Shown: positions 1-9,411 of the stretch, piece by piece
How the letters are laid out: every line of letters starts with the position of its first letter
Position numbering within the stretch: position 1 is the stretch's first letter
Assembly: GCF_000332515.2 (NCBI RefSeq)
Contig: NZ_AOGZ02000014.1
Coordinates: 1,690,001 to 1,754,000, forward strand
Length of the DNA stretch: 64,000 nucleotides
Origin: Leptospira wolbachii serovar Codice str. CDC
GTDB lineage: Bacteria > Spirochaetota > Leptospiria > Leptospirales > Leptospiraceae
Reading direction: 5' to 3'
The notes under the pieces: model-generated
Told to the model about the DNA's origin: nothing
The model's input: only the letters and a program-made list of their open reading frames with translations
Databases searched by the model: none
Position numbers and translations under genes: made by a program

Positions 1-564
1 ATCGGTGATCGAACGAAAATCCAAGGTGATTTGCCGAAGGTCCGATCGATTTTCTTCCATAGTTACCAAGGTTGCCTTAAAAAAATCATCAAAATACCGA
101 GCCGAGGGTAAATAATCAGGACTTTTTTCCCCTTCACGAAATGTAGGTTTGAAAAAGGGACGTTTCCCATCAGAACTACCTGGATTGATATTGATGATCC
201 TTCCCGAAAACAAAGTGATGGTTTGAAAATCCACTTCATAATTGTCCCAAAGAGTTAAGGGATCTTCTAAGGCAATATGAAGCTCTATCGCATGATCCAT
301 GTTATGGTCTAAAAAACGGCGATCCGGTACATCGAGAAGAGGTCTGGAATCAATATGGGCCACATATCCTTTTTGAATTCCTAAAATTCGGACCTCTGTG
401 CCTTCTTTGATTCCATCAATTCTAGAATAAAAAAGGGATAACCTATAAGGATATTTTTTGGCAGGCCGATCCGGTTCAATGACGGTGGTGAAAAAAGCAA
501 AGACCAAAATAGAAAAAAAAACGATTCCTGTTAGGGCTTCCTTCGATAACTTTTTTGATTTCAC
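1..564 (-). CDS. MCE/MlaD-family protein, N-terminal part (cut by window edge)
   Basis: Open frame on the minus strand of 188 codons that runs off the left edge, so the C-terminus is missing. It begins with GTG (MKSKKLSKEALTG), followed by one membrane segment at about residues 9-27 and then an MCE-like stretch: YSRIDGIKEGTEVRILGIQKG is the usual glycine-containing core of MlaD-type domains. Family knowledge: such proteins are membrane-anchored, form hexameric rings in the periplasm and carry lipids for an ABC transporter. The downstream ABC genes would lie outside the window. It is divergent from the oxidoreductase at 635, leaving about 70 bp for both promoters. The GTG start is supported mainly by position before the membrane segment. 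Confidence 0.72.
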   Translation of the reverse strand, partial: MKSKKLSKEALTGIVFFSILVFAFFTTVIEPDRPAKKYPYRLSLFYSRIDGIKEGTEVRILGIQKGYVAHIDSRPLLDVPDRRFLDHNMDHAIELHIALEDPLTLWDNYEVDFQTITLFSGRIININPGSSDGKRPFFKPTFREGEKSPDYLPSARYFDDFFKATLVTMEENRSDLRQITLDFRSITD

Positions 565-634
565 GGCAGACTTAAAATTCTTCCTTCGAAAGAAAGAGTT
601 GGCAAGCAGATTTTAAATGACTGAATGGGATGAG

Positions 635-1615
635 ATGAAAGCAGTCACCATCCTAAAATACGACGAATCCGAACCTCAGTTAGAACTTAGGGAAAAAGAA
701 ATTCCCACACCAAAGGAAAACGAAGTTAGGATCAAAATCCATCTTTCTCCCATCAATCCTTCCGACCTCATGTTCATTCGTGGACTCTATGGTTTCAAAA
801 AAAAAGCACCGGTGTCAGCGGGATTTGAAGCCAGTGGGATTGTAGATACCGTAGGAAGTGCGATCAAAACGCTGAAAGTGGGAATGAATGTCTCCTGTGT
901 GGCTCCGCAAAATGATGGATCCTGGGCCGAGTACATGATCACTACCGAAGACAACTGTTTGCCGTTAGTGGATGGAGTGACTCTTGACGAAGGATCTAGT
1001 TTTTTTGTAAACCCAATGACTGCTTGGGCAATGGTCTCTCGTTGCTCAAAAGAGGGTCATCCGGCGATGATCCAAACTGCCGCTGCCAGTGCTCTGGGTA
1101 AAATGGTAGTGCGACTTTGTAAAGAACGTGGAATCCCACTAATCAATGTTGTACGAAAAAAAGAACAAGAGGATAATCTTTTGGCTATTGGTGCAGAAAA
1201 TATTCTCAACTCCTCTTCTCCCAACTACCAAAAAGATTTATATAAAATTTCTAAAAAATTAAACGCAACCTATGCGATTGACGCAGTTGCAGGAGAAACA
1301 GCACAGTCTCTTGTAGAATGTATGCCTTATGGTTCTAAAATTGTATGTTATGGTGCTTTATCAGAAAAACCATTTTCGGTCAATGCTGGTATCATGTTGT
1401 TTCAAAACAAAAAGATAGAAGGATTTTGGTTATCTTCTTGGATCTATGAAATTGGTTTAGAAGAATTTCAAAAACAGGCCAAAGATGCACAAAAGTTTTT
1501 AAAAACCGTTTTCCAAACAAAAATCAACAAACGTTTTAAGTTTGAGGAATATAAAGAAGGTTTAGAGTTTTATAAACAAAATATGACCGATGGGAAGGTA
1601 GTATTTGGTCCGTAG
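635..1615 (+). CDS. Zinc-less MDR-type NAD(P)H quinone oxidoreductase
   Basis: Medium-chain dehydrogenase/reductase. The N-terminal GroES-like half is clear (PTPKENEVRIKI, INPSDLMFIRGLYG, GFEASGIV), followed by a Rossmann half with AAASALGKMVVRLCKERG and a partner-binding segment DAVAGETAQSLVECM. The catalytic zinc cysteine/histidine set of alcohol dehydrogenases is not apparent, which fits the quinone-reductase branch. A start six codons upstream at 617 is also open, but MKAV at 635 is the usual family N-terminus and a GGATGAG stretch precedes it. The stop overlaps the start of the next lipoprotein gene, so the two are probably cotranscribed. The substrate cannot be told from sequence. Confidence 0.82.
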   Translation: MKAVTILKYDESEPQLELREKEIPTPKENEVRIKIHLSPINPSDLMFIRGLYGFKKKAPVSAGFEASGIVDTVGSAIKTLKVGMNVSCVAPQNDGSWAEYMITTEDNCLPLVDGVTLDEGSSFFVNPMTAWAMVSRCSKEGHPAMIQTAAASALGKMVVRLCKERGIPLINVVRKKEQEDNLLAIGAENILNSSSPNYQKDLYKISKKLNATYAIDAVAGETAQSLVECMPYGSKIVCYGALSEKPFSVNAGIMLFQNKKIEGFWLSSWIYEIGLEEFQKQAKDAQKFLKTVFQTKINKRFKFEEYKEGLEFYKQNMTDGKVVFGP

Positions 1616-2135
1616 AATTTTATTTTTATTCACTTTTTTATCTTTTGCATCGTTTACTCATTGTTTGAGTGATACAAAAAAGAATTTAGAAAGTTTAAAA
1701 GCGTGTAAGTTTGATTTGGTGGATGTTCGTGTGGACCTAAAACCGAATCCAAACTTTCCCATCATTCCTTTGGTGGATTTGTACCCGCAAGTGTCGGTAG
1801 AAAATCCTAACGAAACTAAGGTGAGTATTTATAAATTTGATTTGGAAATCCAACTCATCACTGCAAATGGAAAAGAATACATTGGAAAACTCCAAAACGA
1901 AACTCCTTTAGAAGTGGAACCAAAGGCAACTTCCACAGTGGTTCTGAAACTCATTCCCGAACAAAAACAATCGATCCTTCCGAAACTTTTACTTTTGGCA
2001 AGACAACTCTCCGAAGCAGCAAAACGCGGAGAAGAGGCGGAGTTCGAAATTTACGGTACGGTGGAAGTGGATAGTGCGTTTGGAAAACTTCCTATTCCCG
2101 TTCGGGAAGTCTCTCGGATCAAACTAAAAAAATGA
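1605..2135 (+). CDS. LEA14/WHy-like lipoprotein
   Basis: 176-residue exported protein starting with TTG, preceded by a good GGGAAGG ribosome site six bases upstream; the start overlaps the previous stop. The N-terminus is a lipoprotein signal ending in FTHC (Cys20). The mature part (VRVDLKPNPNFPIIPLVDLYPQ, then VENPNETKVSIYKFDLEIQL and EVEPKATSTVVLKL) looks like the LEA14/water-stress-hypersensitivity beta-sandwich found in many bacterial lipoproteins. The role is unknown; such domains are usually envelope-stabilising or binding modules. Its stop overlaps the next ORF by four bases (ATGA), indicating translational coupling. Confidence 0.75.
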   Translation: MVRRILFLFTFLSFASFTHCLSDTKKNLESLKACKFDLVDVRVDLKPNPNFPIIPLVDLYPQVSVENPNETKVSIYKFDLEIQLITANGKEYIGKLQNETPLEVEPKATSTVVLKLIPEQKQSILPKLLLLARQLSEAAKRGEEAEFEIYGTVEVDSAFGKLPIPVREVSRIKLKK

Positions 2136-2440
2136 AGTTGTTGTTTCGAAGGATAGGAATTGCACTCCTCTTCGCCGGATTATCTTTCCATTGCATCCAA
2201 AATCGAGATGACTTGTTTTATTCTGCACAAGAAGGAAACCAAAAGACATTTGAAACCTATGCTCTGAAAAATTCAGCTTGTGGCACAAACAAACTTCCAG
2301 GAGCACTACTACTCGGAAGAGTCAAAATTGATGATCTGAAACTTTGTTTTCGAGCCATTGAACTCATTGATTGTGTTACCTGGAACACAGAAGGGTATGT
2401 TCCTGGTTCCTGTAAGGCAATTGGCACAAGTTTCAAATAG
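2132..2440 (+). CDS. Small cysteine-rich putative lipoprotein
   Basis: 102-residue protein of unknown function. It has a typical signal (KLLFRRIGIALLFAGLSFHC) with the lipobox cysteine at about residue 21. The mature part is short and contains four further cysteines (SACGT, LKLCFR, IDCVTW, GSCKAI), suggesting a small disulfide-bonded periplasmic domain. It is translationally coupled to the LEA-like lipoprotein upstream by an ATGA overlap and is followed two bases later by the next gene, so it belongs to a four-gene unit running from 635 to 2952. No recognised family. Confidence 0.7.
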   Translation: MKLLFRRIGIALLFAGLSFHCIQNRDDLFYSAQEGNQKTFETYALKNSACGTNKLPGALLLGRVKIDDLKLCFRAIELIDCVTWNTEGYVPGSCKAIGTSFK

Positions 2441-2442
2441 TT

Positions 2443-2952
2443 ATGTGGCGTTACTTATTTGATTTATCCACTACAGAAATTTTTTTATTCGCATCACTAA
2501 TGTTTGCTGGTGTTTTCCTACTTCTATTTGGAAAACTTAGAAAAAAAGAAACACCTGCTAATGTAAAATCAAAACAAGGATCTGGTTCAGATGACCCATC
2601 CAATCCGTCCGCTGGGAAATCCAAAAAAGATTCTAAGTCGGCAAAAGACACAAATCTTAAGGTGATGGAAGTTTTTGATTATAATGGAACCAAAATCCTA
2701 CACCAAGACGGAGCCTATACTGTCAACGACCAAGGAGTGGTTACCAATTATATGAATTGGAATCTCCTTCCTTCCAAATACCAAAAGATGGTAAAGGAAC
2801 TGGACAACAGATCCTTAGGGGAAAAAGGAGAGGATTACTTTTTAGAAATGATCAATGGGTTTTACTATGTGTCATTGCCGGGAGGAAAGAAAAAAAGATA
2901 CGATTCCATCCAAAGTATCCCAGCTGACATTCGTAAACGATTGGGAGTATAA
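2443..2952 (+). CDS. Membrane-anchored hypothetical protein
   Basis: 169 residues, not recognised. One transmembrane segment lies at about residues 11-30, followed by a low-complexity Lys/Ser/Asp/Gly linker (residues 35-70) and a compact C-terminal domain of about 95 residues with VFDYNGTKILHQDGAYTVND and FYYVSLPGGKKKRYDSIQSI. The repeated aromatic/glycine pattern suggests a small beta-rich binding domain, though this is only inference. It starts two bases after the preceding stop and ends four bases before the convergent desaturase gene, so it is the last gene of the unit. Confidence 0.65.
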   Translation: MWRYLFDLSTTEIFLFASLMFAGVFLLLFGKLRKKETPANVKSKQGSGSDDPSNPSAGKSKKDSKSAKDTNLKVMEVFDYNGTKILHQDGAYTVNDQGVVTNYMNWNLLPSKYQKMVKELDNRSLGEKGEDYFLEMINGFYYVSLPGGKKKRYDSIQSIPADIRKRLGV

Positions 2953-2956
2953 ACTC

Positions 2957-3892
2957 TTAAGTAGAAAGCACTCCTACTTTATTTTTTATCTTAGCCGGTT
3001 GTTTAGTCCCATGTAACAAACGTTTTTTCTCCTTTTGTTCGCGATCACGAAGAAGTCCTTCTTCTAAAACTTTCTTTGGTGGTTTTTTCAAATCCCAAAC
3101 AATTCCAAACCAACTTAAGATTTTTAAAATATAATACGAAACATCGACCTCATACCAATAGAAACCTTGGTTCGCAGAAGAACAGTAATAGTGGTGGTTG
3201 TTATGCCAACCTTCTCCCATGGTAAGTAGAGCAAGCCAAAGATTGTTTTTACTTGTATCCCTAGAATCATAACGGACCGAACCATACACATGCGAAAGTG
3301 AATTAATCGTCCAAGTAGCATGTCCCAGAAAAAAAGTAGAAACTGCGTAGCCGTAGACAAGCCATCCCCAACCGCCGACCAAATAAAGTAAAACCGCATA
3401 ACTTAACGGGGCGATCCAATGGTAACGATCGAGAAAACGAAGTTCCGGATACTTATAAAAATCAGGAATGAGTTTGGCTTCGTAATCATTATAATCATCT
3501 CGCAAAAACCAAAACATGTGAGAGTACCAAAACCCTTTTCGACTGGGAGAATGAATGTCCTTCTCTGTGTCAGAATACTTGTGGTGATTTCTGTGATGTG
3601 CCGCCCACCAAAGAGGACCCTTCTGCATGGACATCGCCCCAACCCAAGCCAAAACAAATTGGAAAACCCGAGAGGTTTTAAAGGAAGCGTGGGAAAAGTA
3701 ACGATGGTAGGCCGCAGTGATTCCAAACATCCGAAGAAAATAGGAACCTACAGCCACCCCAACGAGAGACCAGGAAAACGGAACAGTAAAAACAGTGAGG
3801 ACAGTTGCCTGAACTAAAAAGAACAAAATAAGGAAAAGTAACGGGGCCCGTTCTTTGACAATGGGCGCGACAGTAGAGGGAGAAGAATTCAT
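2957..3892 (-). CDS. Acyl-CoA/acyl-lipid fatty-acid desaturase
   Basis: 311-residue integral-membrane di-iron desaturase. All three histidine boxes are visible: HRYFSH near residue 63, HRNHH near 100 and HNNHH near 232. Hydrophobic pairs flank the boxes, the usual topology for delta-9 stearoyl-CoA desaturases. Family role: introduces a cis double bond into a saturated acyl chain using O2 and an electron donor, tuning membrane fluidity. The C-terminal tail is lysine-rich and cytoplasmic. It is monocistronic, divergent from aspartate kinase (about 100 bp between starts). Exact substrate position (delta-9) is assumed from family resemblance. Confidence 0.9.
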   Translation of the reverse strand: MNSSPSTVAPIVKERAPLLFLILFFLVQATVLTVFTVPFSWSLVGVAVGSYFLRMFGITAAYHRYFSHASFKTSRVFQFVLAWVGAMSMQKGPLWWAAHHRNHHKYSDTEKDIHSPSRKGFWYSHMFWFLRDDYNDYEAKLIPDFYKYPELRFLDRYHWIAPLSYAVLLYLVGGWGWLVYGYAVSTFFLGHATWTINSLSHVYGSVRYDSRDTSKNNLWLALLTMGEGWHNNHHYYCSSANQGFYWYEVDVSYYILKILSWFGIVWDLKKPPKKVLEEGLLRDREQKEKKRLLHGTKQPAKIKNKVGVLST

Positions 3893-3996
3893 TCAAGTAA
3901 ACCTACACTTATTGGAGTCCCGCACTTGTGTTTGGTTGCAAAAAAATTCATTCTACTTGATTCCCGATTTGCTCATAGCACCCTGTCCATAAACCC

Positions 3997-5211
3997 ATGT
4001 CATCGAAAATCGTTGTCCAAAAATACGGTGGAACCTCCGTTGGTGACACCACTAAAATCCAAAATGTGGCCAAACGTATCAAACGTTACCACGATGCAGG
4101 CCAAAAAGTTGCCGTTGTAGTTTCTGCAATGGGACATACTACAGACGAACTCGTCGACTTGGCTGACCAGATTTCTAAAAATCCTCCTAAACGAGAAATG
4201 GACATGTTGCTCTCCACGGGCGAACAAGTGTCGATTGCTCTTCTTGCCATCGCCTTGAATGAAGCAGGAGTTCCTGCTCAGTCCTTTACTGGCTCTCAAT
4301 TAAAAATCTTAACCGATGGAAACTTCTCCAACGGAAAGATCGAAATGATTGATCGTTCTCGTATCGATGAAGCATTTAACAAAGGGAAGGTGGTGATCGT
4401 TGCCGGTTTCCAAGGAATCGATAAAGACGAAAACATTGTCACCCTTGGCCGTGGGGGAAGTGATACATCTGCTGTAGCACTTGCTGCCGCTCTTGGTGCA
4501 GATGAATGTGAAATTTATACCGACGTGGATGGTGTTTACACTGCTGACCCACGAAAAATTCCAACAGCAAAGATGCACAAACAAATTACATACGAAGAAA
4601 TGTTGGAACTCGCAAGCCTTGGTGCTGGAGTCCTCCACTCTCGGAGTGTGGAATTAGGTATGAACTATAACGTGGTCATCCACGTACGATCCAGTTTCCA
4701 CGACAAACCGGGAACTTTAGTGATGAGTGAGGACAAAATTATGGAAAAAATGAAAGTAAGTGGAGTCACTGCCAAAGGTGACCAAGCACGAGTGACCATT
4801 GCTGATGTAAAAGACAAACCGGGGATTGCTGCGGAGTTGTTTACCCAATTAGCAAATAAAGATGTGATTGTAGATGTCATTGTTCAATCATCACCGAGAG
4901 ATGGAATCAATACCATTTCCTTTACCATTGCGAAAAAAGACCTAACAGCTGCAAAACCAATCATCGATGCTTACGCAAAAGATCATGGGAATGGAAAGGC
5001 TGAATTCGATGAAAACATCTCTATCGTTTCTGCGGTAGGTGTTGGGATGAAATCACATGTAGGTGTGGCTGCAAAAATGTTCCAATCACTTGCTGAAAAA
5101 AACATCAATATTGAAATGATTTCCACATCAGAGATTAAAATTTCCTGCGTCATTAAACAAAACCAAGCGGAAGATGCAGTAAAGGCTTTACATACCACGT
5201 TCATCGGGTAA
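3997..5211 (+). CDS. lysC: Aspartate kinase
   Basis: 404 residues, the standard length for a monofunctional aspartokinase. The N-terminal amino-acid kinase domain shows [46 protein letters not shown] and [13 protein letters not shown]; two ACT regulatory domains follow (about residues 265-335 and 345-404; [13 protein letters not shown] and [16 protein letters not shown]). It phosphorylates aspartate, the first step to lysine, diaminopimelate, methionine and threonine. The ACT pair implies feedback inhibition by lysine and/or threonine. No clear Shine-Dalgarno sequence precedes the ATG, but the start matches the family. The SurA-like gene begins 12 bases after its stop. Confidence 0.95.
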   Translation: MSSKIVVQKYGGTSVGDTTKIQNVAKRIKRYHDAGQKVAVVVSAMGHTTDELVDLADQISKNPPKREMDMLLSTGEQVSIALLAIALNEAGVPAQSFTGSQLKILTDGNFSNGKIEMIDRSRIDEAFNKGKVVIVAGFQGIDKDENIVTLGRGGSDTSAVALAAALGADECEIYTDVDGVYTADPRKIPTAKMHKQITYEEMLELASLGAGVLHSRSVELGMNYNVVIHVRSSFHDKPGTLVMSEDKIMEKMKVSGVTAKGDQARVTIADVKDKPGIAAELFTQLANKDVIVDVIVQSSPRDGINTISFTIAKKDLTAAKPIIDAYAKDHGNGKAEFDENISIVSAVGVGMKSHVGVAAKMFQSLAEKNINIEMISTSEIKISCVIKQNQAEDAVKALHTTFIG

Positions 5212-5223
5212 TTTTACGACCGT

Positions 5224-6276
5224 ATGCAAAAAGGATCACGACTATCTCGAGTTTTCGTTTTGTTTTTTGCGCCGGTTATTGTCTTTAGCCTTCTATTTGC
5301 CCCTCTCATAAGTTTAAGTTCCTACGAGTCCTTAAATGCGGTTATGGCCATCGTTGGGCCCAAGTCCATTTCCAGTTTGGATTATGAAGAGGGAATCGAA
5401 CGTTATAAAAACCTATCTCGATTCTTTCCTAACTACCGAAAAAAAGGATCCCTCCACGCTCAGGTCATCGATTTTTTAATCGATAGAGCAGTAGTGGACA
5501 ATGTTGCCGATGAGGAATCCATCCAGGTCAATGAAAAACGGATCGAAGCAGAGATCCAAAAACGGATGGAAGCACAAGGGATCAGTGACCTAGAACAATT
5601 TAAAAAGTCAGTTCAAACCCAGTTTAATTTACCCTATGATGTTTGGTTGGAAGATTTGCCTTATCAAATCAAAAAAGGCCAACTACTCCAAATTAAAGTA
5701 AGTCCCCCACTCCCTTCAGAACAAGAAGTCCTAGCATGGTATAACAAAAACAAGGCGAAGGTGGGATCTGAGTTTAAATTTCGAGAGATTGTATTTTCTC
5801 CAGCCAATGCATCGATCGATGAAGAATCCCGAGTTTTCAATGAACTTACCGAAATCAGAAATAAATCCTTAAAAGATCCATCTTTCTTTAAACTAGTAGC
5901 TTCTGGTCCAAGAAATGAATCACGGTATCGTTTGAATGGGGGTTTGGTCAACTGGGTTCCCACTTTTGAATTATTCAAAACACATCCAACCACAGCTTCC
6001 GTATTATCTCAAGTAGGTGGTCCCGGAAAAATTTCTGAAGTCTTTCGCGATGATCGCAAACGATATTGTTTGGTTTATATTGAAGGAACGAGGCCAACTC
6101 CGCTTGATGCAGTCAGAAAAGGGATTCAAGGGTTTTTATTTAGAGAAAAGGAACAAACCTCTTTTGAAGAATGGGTTACCAATACACGCAAAAATACTTC
6201 TATTTCCATCTTTGATGCCATCTACATCAAAGAACATAACATCAGTAACCCGGAAGAAAAATACAACATAGATTGA
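5224..6276 (+). CDS. SurA-like periplasmic chaperone (SurA N-terminal domain)
   Basis: 350-residue exported protein. A signal/anchor occupies residues 8-32. A SurA-N-like helical region follows (residues 38-165: VNEKRIEAEIQKRMEAQG then YDVWLEDLPYQIKKGQLL). The region at about 180-300 resembles a parvulin peptidyl-prolyl isomerase fold (FKFREIVFSP, GGLVNWVP), but the active-site histidines typical of parvulins are not evident, so it may be chaperone only. Expected role: escorting outer-membrane proteins. The stop overlaps the start of the radical-SAM gene, tying it to the next three genes. Confidence 0.8.
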   Translation: MQKGSRLSRVFVLFFAPVIVFSLLFAPLISLSSYESLNAVMAIVGPKSISSLDYEEGIERYKNLSRFFPNYRKKGSLHAQVIDFLIDRAVVDNVADEESIQVNEKRIEAEIQKRMEAQGISDLEQFKKSVQTQFNLPYDVWLEDLPYQIKKGQLLQIKVSPPLPSEQEVLAWYNKNKAKVGSEFKFREIVFSPANASIDEESRVFNELTEIRNKSLKDPSFFKLVASGPRNESRYRLNGGLVNWVPTFELFKTHPTTASVLSQVGGPGKISEVFRDDRKRYCLVYIEGTRPTPLDAVRKGIQGFLFREKEQTSFEEWVTNTRKNTSISIFDAIYIKEHNISNPEEKYNID

Positions 6277-7826
6277 TGATGAACCGAAAGGACTATAATC
6301 CAAGTTTTGCGGTAGTCTATTTAGACTCCCAATCAATTCAGTTTTTAAATCAAAACTTTAAAGTGGAATTGTGGGAAGAGTTTGTAAATCGGTTGACCAA
6401 GGTTTTTCCTGGAATCCAAATTCATATCAATTCAAACACTCTACTTTCTGAAAAAATTCATTCCAGTTCCCTGAAAGACAAACTCAAACTCCACGATGAT
6501 GTTTCCAAAGAACATGAATTCTTACTGAAACTCGGCCAACTGTTACCCGAATCACAATTCAAAGATCCTGACTGGGATGAAGTTTGTTTTCTTTATTTTA
6601 CTGGGATTTCTCCTCTTCTCGACTCGCACCTAACAGAAAAAGCATGGATGCGTCATAAAAATTTCTTTAGCCAATATTCTTATTCTGAAAATTTACCACA
6701 GGGCCTCACACCCACTATCATCACACGTGAGTTTTTAACTTCGTTACCTGATACATTGGCCACCGATGTGCATTCGTTTTTTTTAAAGAATATCAATCAA
6801 TATGATGTAGATATATTTTTCCAAGCACCGGACCTTCGCCAACTGCGACTCGACTTTCGTTTGGCTTCATTTCGTTCACTCACTCTCATCCAAGGATTAT
6901 TATCTCTTGGAGAAGTGTTACCCTACGAAAACTTACTTCCGAAACTAAAAGAGAAACCTGAATTGTTTCGCAGTGCTCCTTCCTATCTGGAATGGGAAAT
7001 TTATAAGGGCTGTGAACTAAAGTGTACATTTTGTCCGCGTGAGTTTATTGATACAACCAACGATGGAAGTTTTGTTTCTTTAGAGGATGTAAAAAATACC
7101 ATTTCCAAACTCAACTCTGAGCTCTCCTCTCCCTTAACCATTAGCCTCTCTGGAAACGGCGAACCCCTCCTCCATCCAGAATTTAATTCAGTAATCACTG
7201 AAATCTTAAAACTAGAGTTATTAACAGAACTCATCATAGAAACGGCACTCTATACAAATACCGAATCATTACTTTCACTTGTTGCTAGTCTCAATCCTTC
7301 CGAAAAAGAAAAACTTTGTGTCATCGTAAATGTTACGACTTTAAAACCAGAAGTTTATAAATCCTTATATGGAAAATCAGAACTAGAGAATGTATTAAAG
7401 ACAATAGACTTGCTTGCTGAGATTCTCCCGAGTAAGTCGCTGCACGTTCAAATGATCAAAATGAAAGAAGTAGAGGATGAGATTGATCCGTATTTTACAT
7501 TCTTCGAGAAAAAAGGGATCAATATCATCCTTCAAAAATACAATACCTTTGCGACGCAACTACCAGAACGTAGGGTAAGTGACCTCACACCAATTCACAG
7601 AGATTATTGTTGGCATTTGGTTCGCGACTTATCTGTTTCTGTCAATGGAAACGTTTCCATTTGCAAACAAAATCAAACAGAAATCATCGGAAATTTGTAT
7701 TCGGAATCGTTAAGAGATATTTGGCGAAAAGGATTGGATTTTTTTAAATATAGTTTTTCTGGTGAACACGGAAAAATTCCTGCTCCTTGTTTGAATTGTG
7801 ATGAGTGGTATACTTTCAACGCGTGA
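6276..7826 (+). CDS. Spiro-SPASM radical-SAM protein
   Basis: About 516 residues. A radical-SAM core begins near residue 240 with the CxxxCxxC cluster motif (KGCELKCTFCPREF) and SLSGNGEPLLHPEF as the SAM-binding stretch. The C-terminal SPASM-like region carries further cysteines (DYCWHL, SICKQNQ, APCLNCDEW) for an auxiliary cluster. The N-terminal 230 residues resemble a decayed nucleotidyltransferase (YFTGISPLLD, LPQGLTPTIITREFL, DLRQLRLDF) and lack a GSTRLP-type loop; this is my inference. TTG at 6273 is also open, but ATG at 6276 or 6279 is likelier. The product is unknown. It overlaps both neighbours, so co-translation is likely. Confidence 0.82.
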   Translation: MMNRKDYNPSFAVVYLDSQSIQFLNQNFKVELWEEFVNRLTKVFPGIQIHINSNTLLSEKIHSSSLKDKLKLHDDVSKEHEFLLKLGQLLPESQFKDPDWDEVCFLYFTGISPLLDSHLTEKAWMRHKNFFSQYSYSENLPQGLTPTIITREFLTSLPDTLATDVHSFFLKNINQYDVDIFFQAPDLRQLRLDFRLASFRSLTLIQGLLSLGEVLPYENLLPKLKEKPELFRSAPSYLEWEIYKGCELKCTFCPREFIDTTNDGSFVSLEDVKNTISKLNSELSSPLTISLSGNGEPLLHPEFNSVITEILKLELLTELIIETALYTNTESLLSLVASLNPSEKEKLCVIVNVTTLKPEVYKSLYGKSELENVLKTIDLLAEILPSKSLHVQMIKMKEVEDEIDPYFTFFEKKGINIILQKYNTFATQLPERRVSDLTPIHRDYCWHLVRDLSVSVNGNVSICKQNQTEIIGNLYSESLRDIWRKGLDFFKYSFSGEHGKIPAPCLNCDEWYTFNA

Positions 7827-9411
7827 TTGTTTTGCCTTCATTCAGGCAAGACTAGGATCTACACGGCTTCCAAAGAAAATTCTAAAATCCATTCCAGAGG
7901 AATCAAATACTTCTGTTCTTGACCATATCCACAACCGACTTTCCACTATCTTTTCAAAAGAACAGATTGTATTTTTAGTTCCTGAAAATGATAGCGAACT
8001 TATCAATTATTTAAATACCCGAAATTACCAATACTTTGTGGGATCTGAAACAGATGTGCGGGACCGCTTTCGTAAAGCAAGTTTACAGTTTAAAGCAAAA
8101 CATATCTTTCGTTTAACAGGCGATAATCCCTATATTGATTTAGAATCCATCCGCTATTTGTACGAAGCTATAACCACAATCTCCGATACCTATTACAGCC
8201 TTTCTATGGTAGGACTCCCACTGGGGATGGGTGTAGAGTGTTTTTCGGCTGAATCTTTATTCTATGAGACTGAGGGTCCAGTCCCCGAACGCCACACAGA
8301 ACATGTCTCCTTACATATCAAAGAACATCCTGAGATTCACAAACAATACAGACTGCACCCACCTCATCTCAGCCATCTAGAAGAGATGAGTCTTAATTCC
8401 CTTCGTATCACTGTAGATGAATCAAAAGATTATGAACTTGTTTGTCAACTGTGGAGAGAGTTGGGAACCAAGGATGCTTTTTTTGGAGCCAAGGAAGTCA
8501 TCCAACTAACAAAAGAAAATCCTGAAATTTTTTATATTAATGCCTCTGTAGACCAAGTGGTTTTCCCACTGCCCAAACTAAATCAAACAGCAAAAAAAGT
8601 GCGGATCGTTTATGGAGAACCTTCGCAGTTTGGATCAGGCCATTGGGAACGGTGTAAATCCTTGTCCTTATTTTTAGAAATCAAGGGATACAATGTAGAA
8701 CTCTCGTGCGAGGCTAACACAAGTTCGCCAAACCTACCGCATATTTTGGATGTTCGGGAAAATGAATTCAAATTACCGAACCAGTTTTATATCGACAATC
8801 TCCACCATTTGCCGACAGAACCCAATTCCAGTTTCTTCTTACCCAATCCGATAACACCAAAAACCAATGTTGATACTTTCTCATATTTTAGTTCTCCACT
8901 CTCTGGGTTGGATTGGAAGGAAATCCAAGTCCCAGGACGAGTTCTTGTATATGCGGGAAACCTCAATCACGAAGATTCAAAACATATTGATACTTATTTA
9001 TTACAGTTTTTAAATCAAACCTCCAGAAATACAACACCTAACATAGATTCAGTGACGCGAATTGGGGGGAAATCACCAATACAAGGAAATATAAAATACC
9101 TTCCCCGAGTGTCTTATATACAATTTTTAAAAGAAATTCAATCTTCTGAATATGTGCTGACCTATTTTGGTCAAACCATGATGGAGTCGGTTGCCAATGG
9201 GAAAAAAGTATCTTTAGTAGGGATTACTTCTATCCATGAATCTTTAGGTAAGTTTGCAGAAGAAGAAATGGGAATTCCCTACTTAGGATCTCTCACCTCT
9301 TTACCTCAAAATCAAAGTTTTCCAAAGTCTTTTCCTCATCTAAAAACAAAATTAGTTCGCGACGCTCACTTAAAAATCTTGAAATGGTTAGAATCAATTT
9401 ATGAAAGCTAA
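7801..9411 (+). CDS. Cytidylyltransferase / PseG-like glycosyltransferase-fold fusion
   Basis: About 536 residues in two parts. Residues 8-240 are an SpsF/acylneuraminate-type cytidylyltransferase: FIQARLGSTRLPKKIL is the nucleotide loop, RLTGDNPYID the metal-binding segment and LRITVDESKDYELV the late family signature. Residues 265-530 resemble PseG (GSGHWERCKSLSLFLEIKG near the start, then YFGQTMMESVANGKKVSLVG). In pseudaminic or legionaminic acid pathways these two activities are separate proteins or fused (as in some flagellin-glycosylation loci). The reading frame overlaps the radical-SAM gene by about 26 bases and the TPR gene by 11. The sugar made is not determinable. Confidence 0.8.
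   Translation: MSGILSTRDCFAFIQARLGSTRLPKKILKSIPEESNTSVLDHIHNRLSTIFSKEQIVFLVPENDSELINYLNTRNYQYFVGSETDVRDRFRKASLQFKAKHIFRLTGDNPYIDLESIRYLYEAITTISDTYYSLSMVGLPLGMGVECFSAESLFYETEGPVPERHTEHVSLHIKEHPEIHKQYRLHPPHLSHLEEMSLNSLRITVDESKDYELVCQLWRELGTKDAFFGAKEVIQLTKENPEIFYINASVDQVVFPLPKLNQTAKKVRIVYGEPSQFGSGHWERCKSLSLFLEIKGYNVELSCEANTSSPNLPHILDVRENEFKLPNQFYIDNLHHLPTEPNSSFFLPNPITPKTNVDTFSYFSSPLSGLDWKEIQVPGRVLVYAGNLNHEDSKHIDTYLLQFLNQTSRNTTPNIDSVTRIGGKSPIQGNIKYLPRVSYIQFLKEIQSSEYVLTYFGQTMMESVANGKKVSLVGITSIHESLGKFAEEEMGIPYLGSLTSLPQNQSFPKSFPHLKTKLVRDAHLKILKWLESIYES

Noticed and set aside
3403..3896. Several overlapping open frames inside the desaturase gene on both strands
   Set aside because: Shadows of a well-supported gene with intact histidine boxes.
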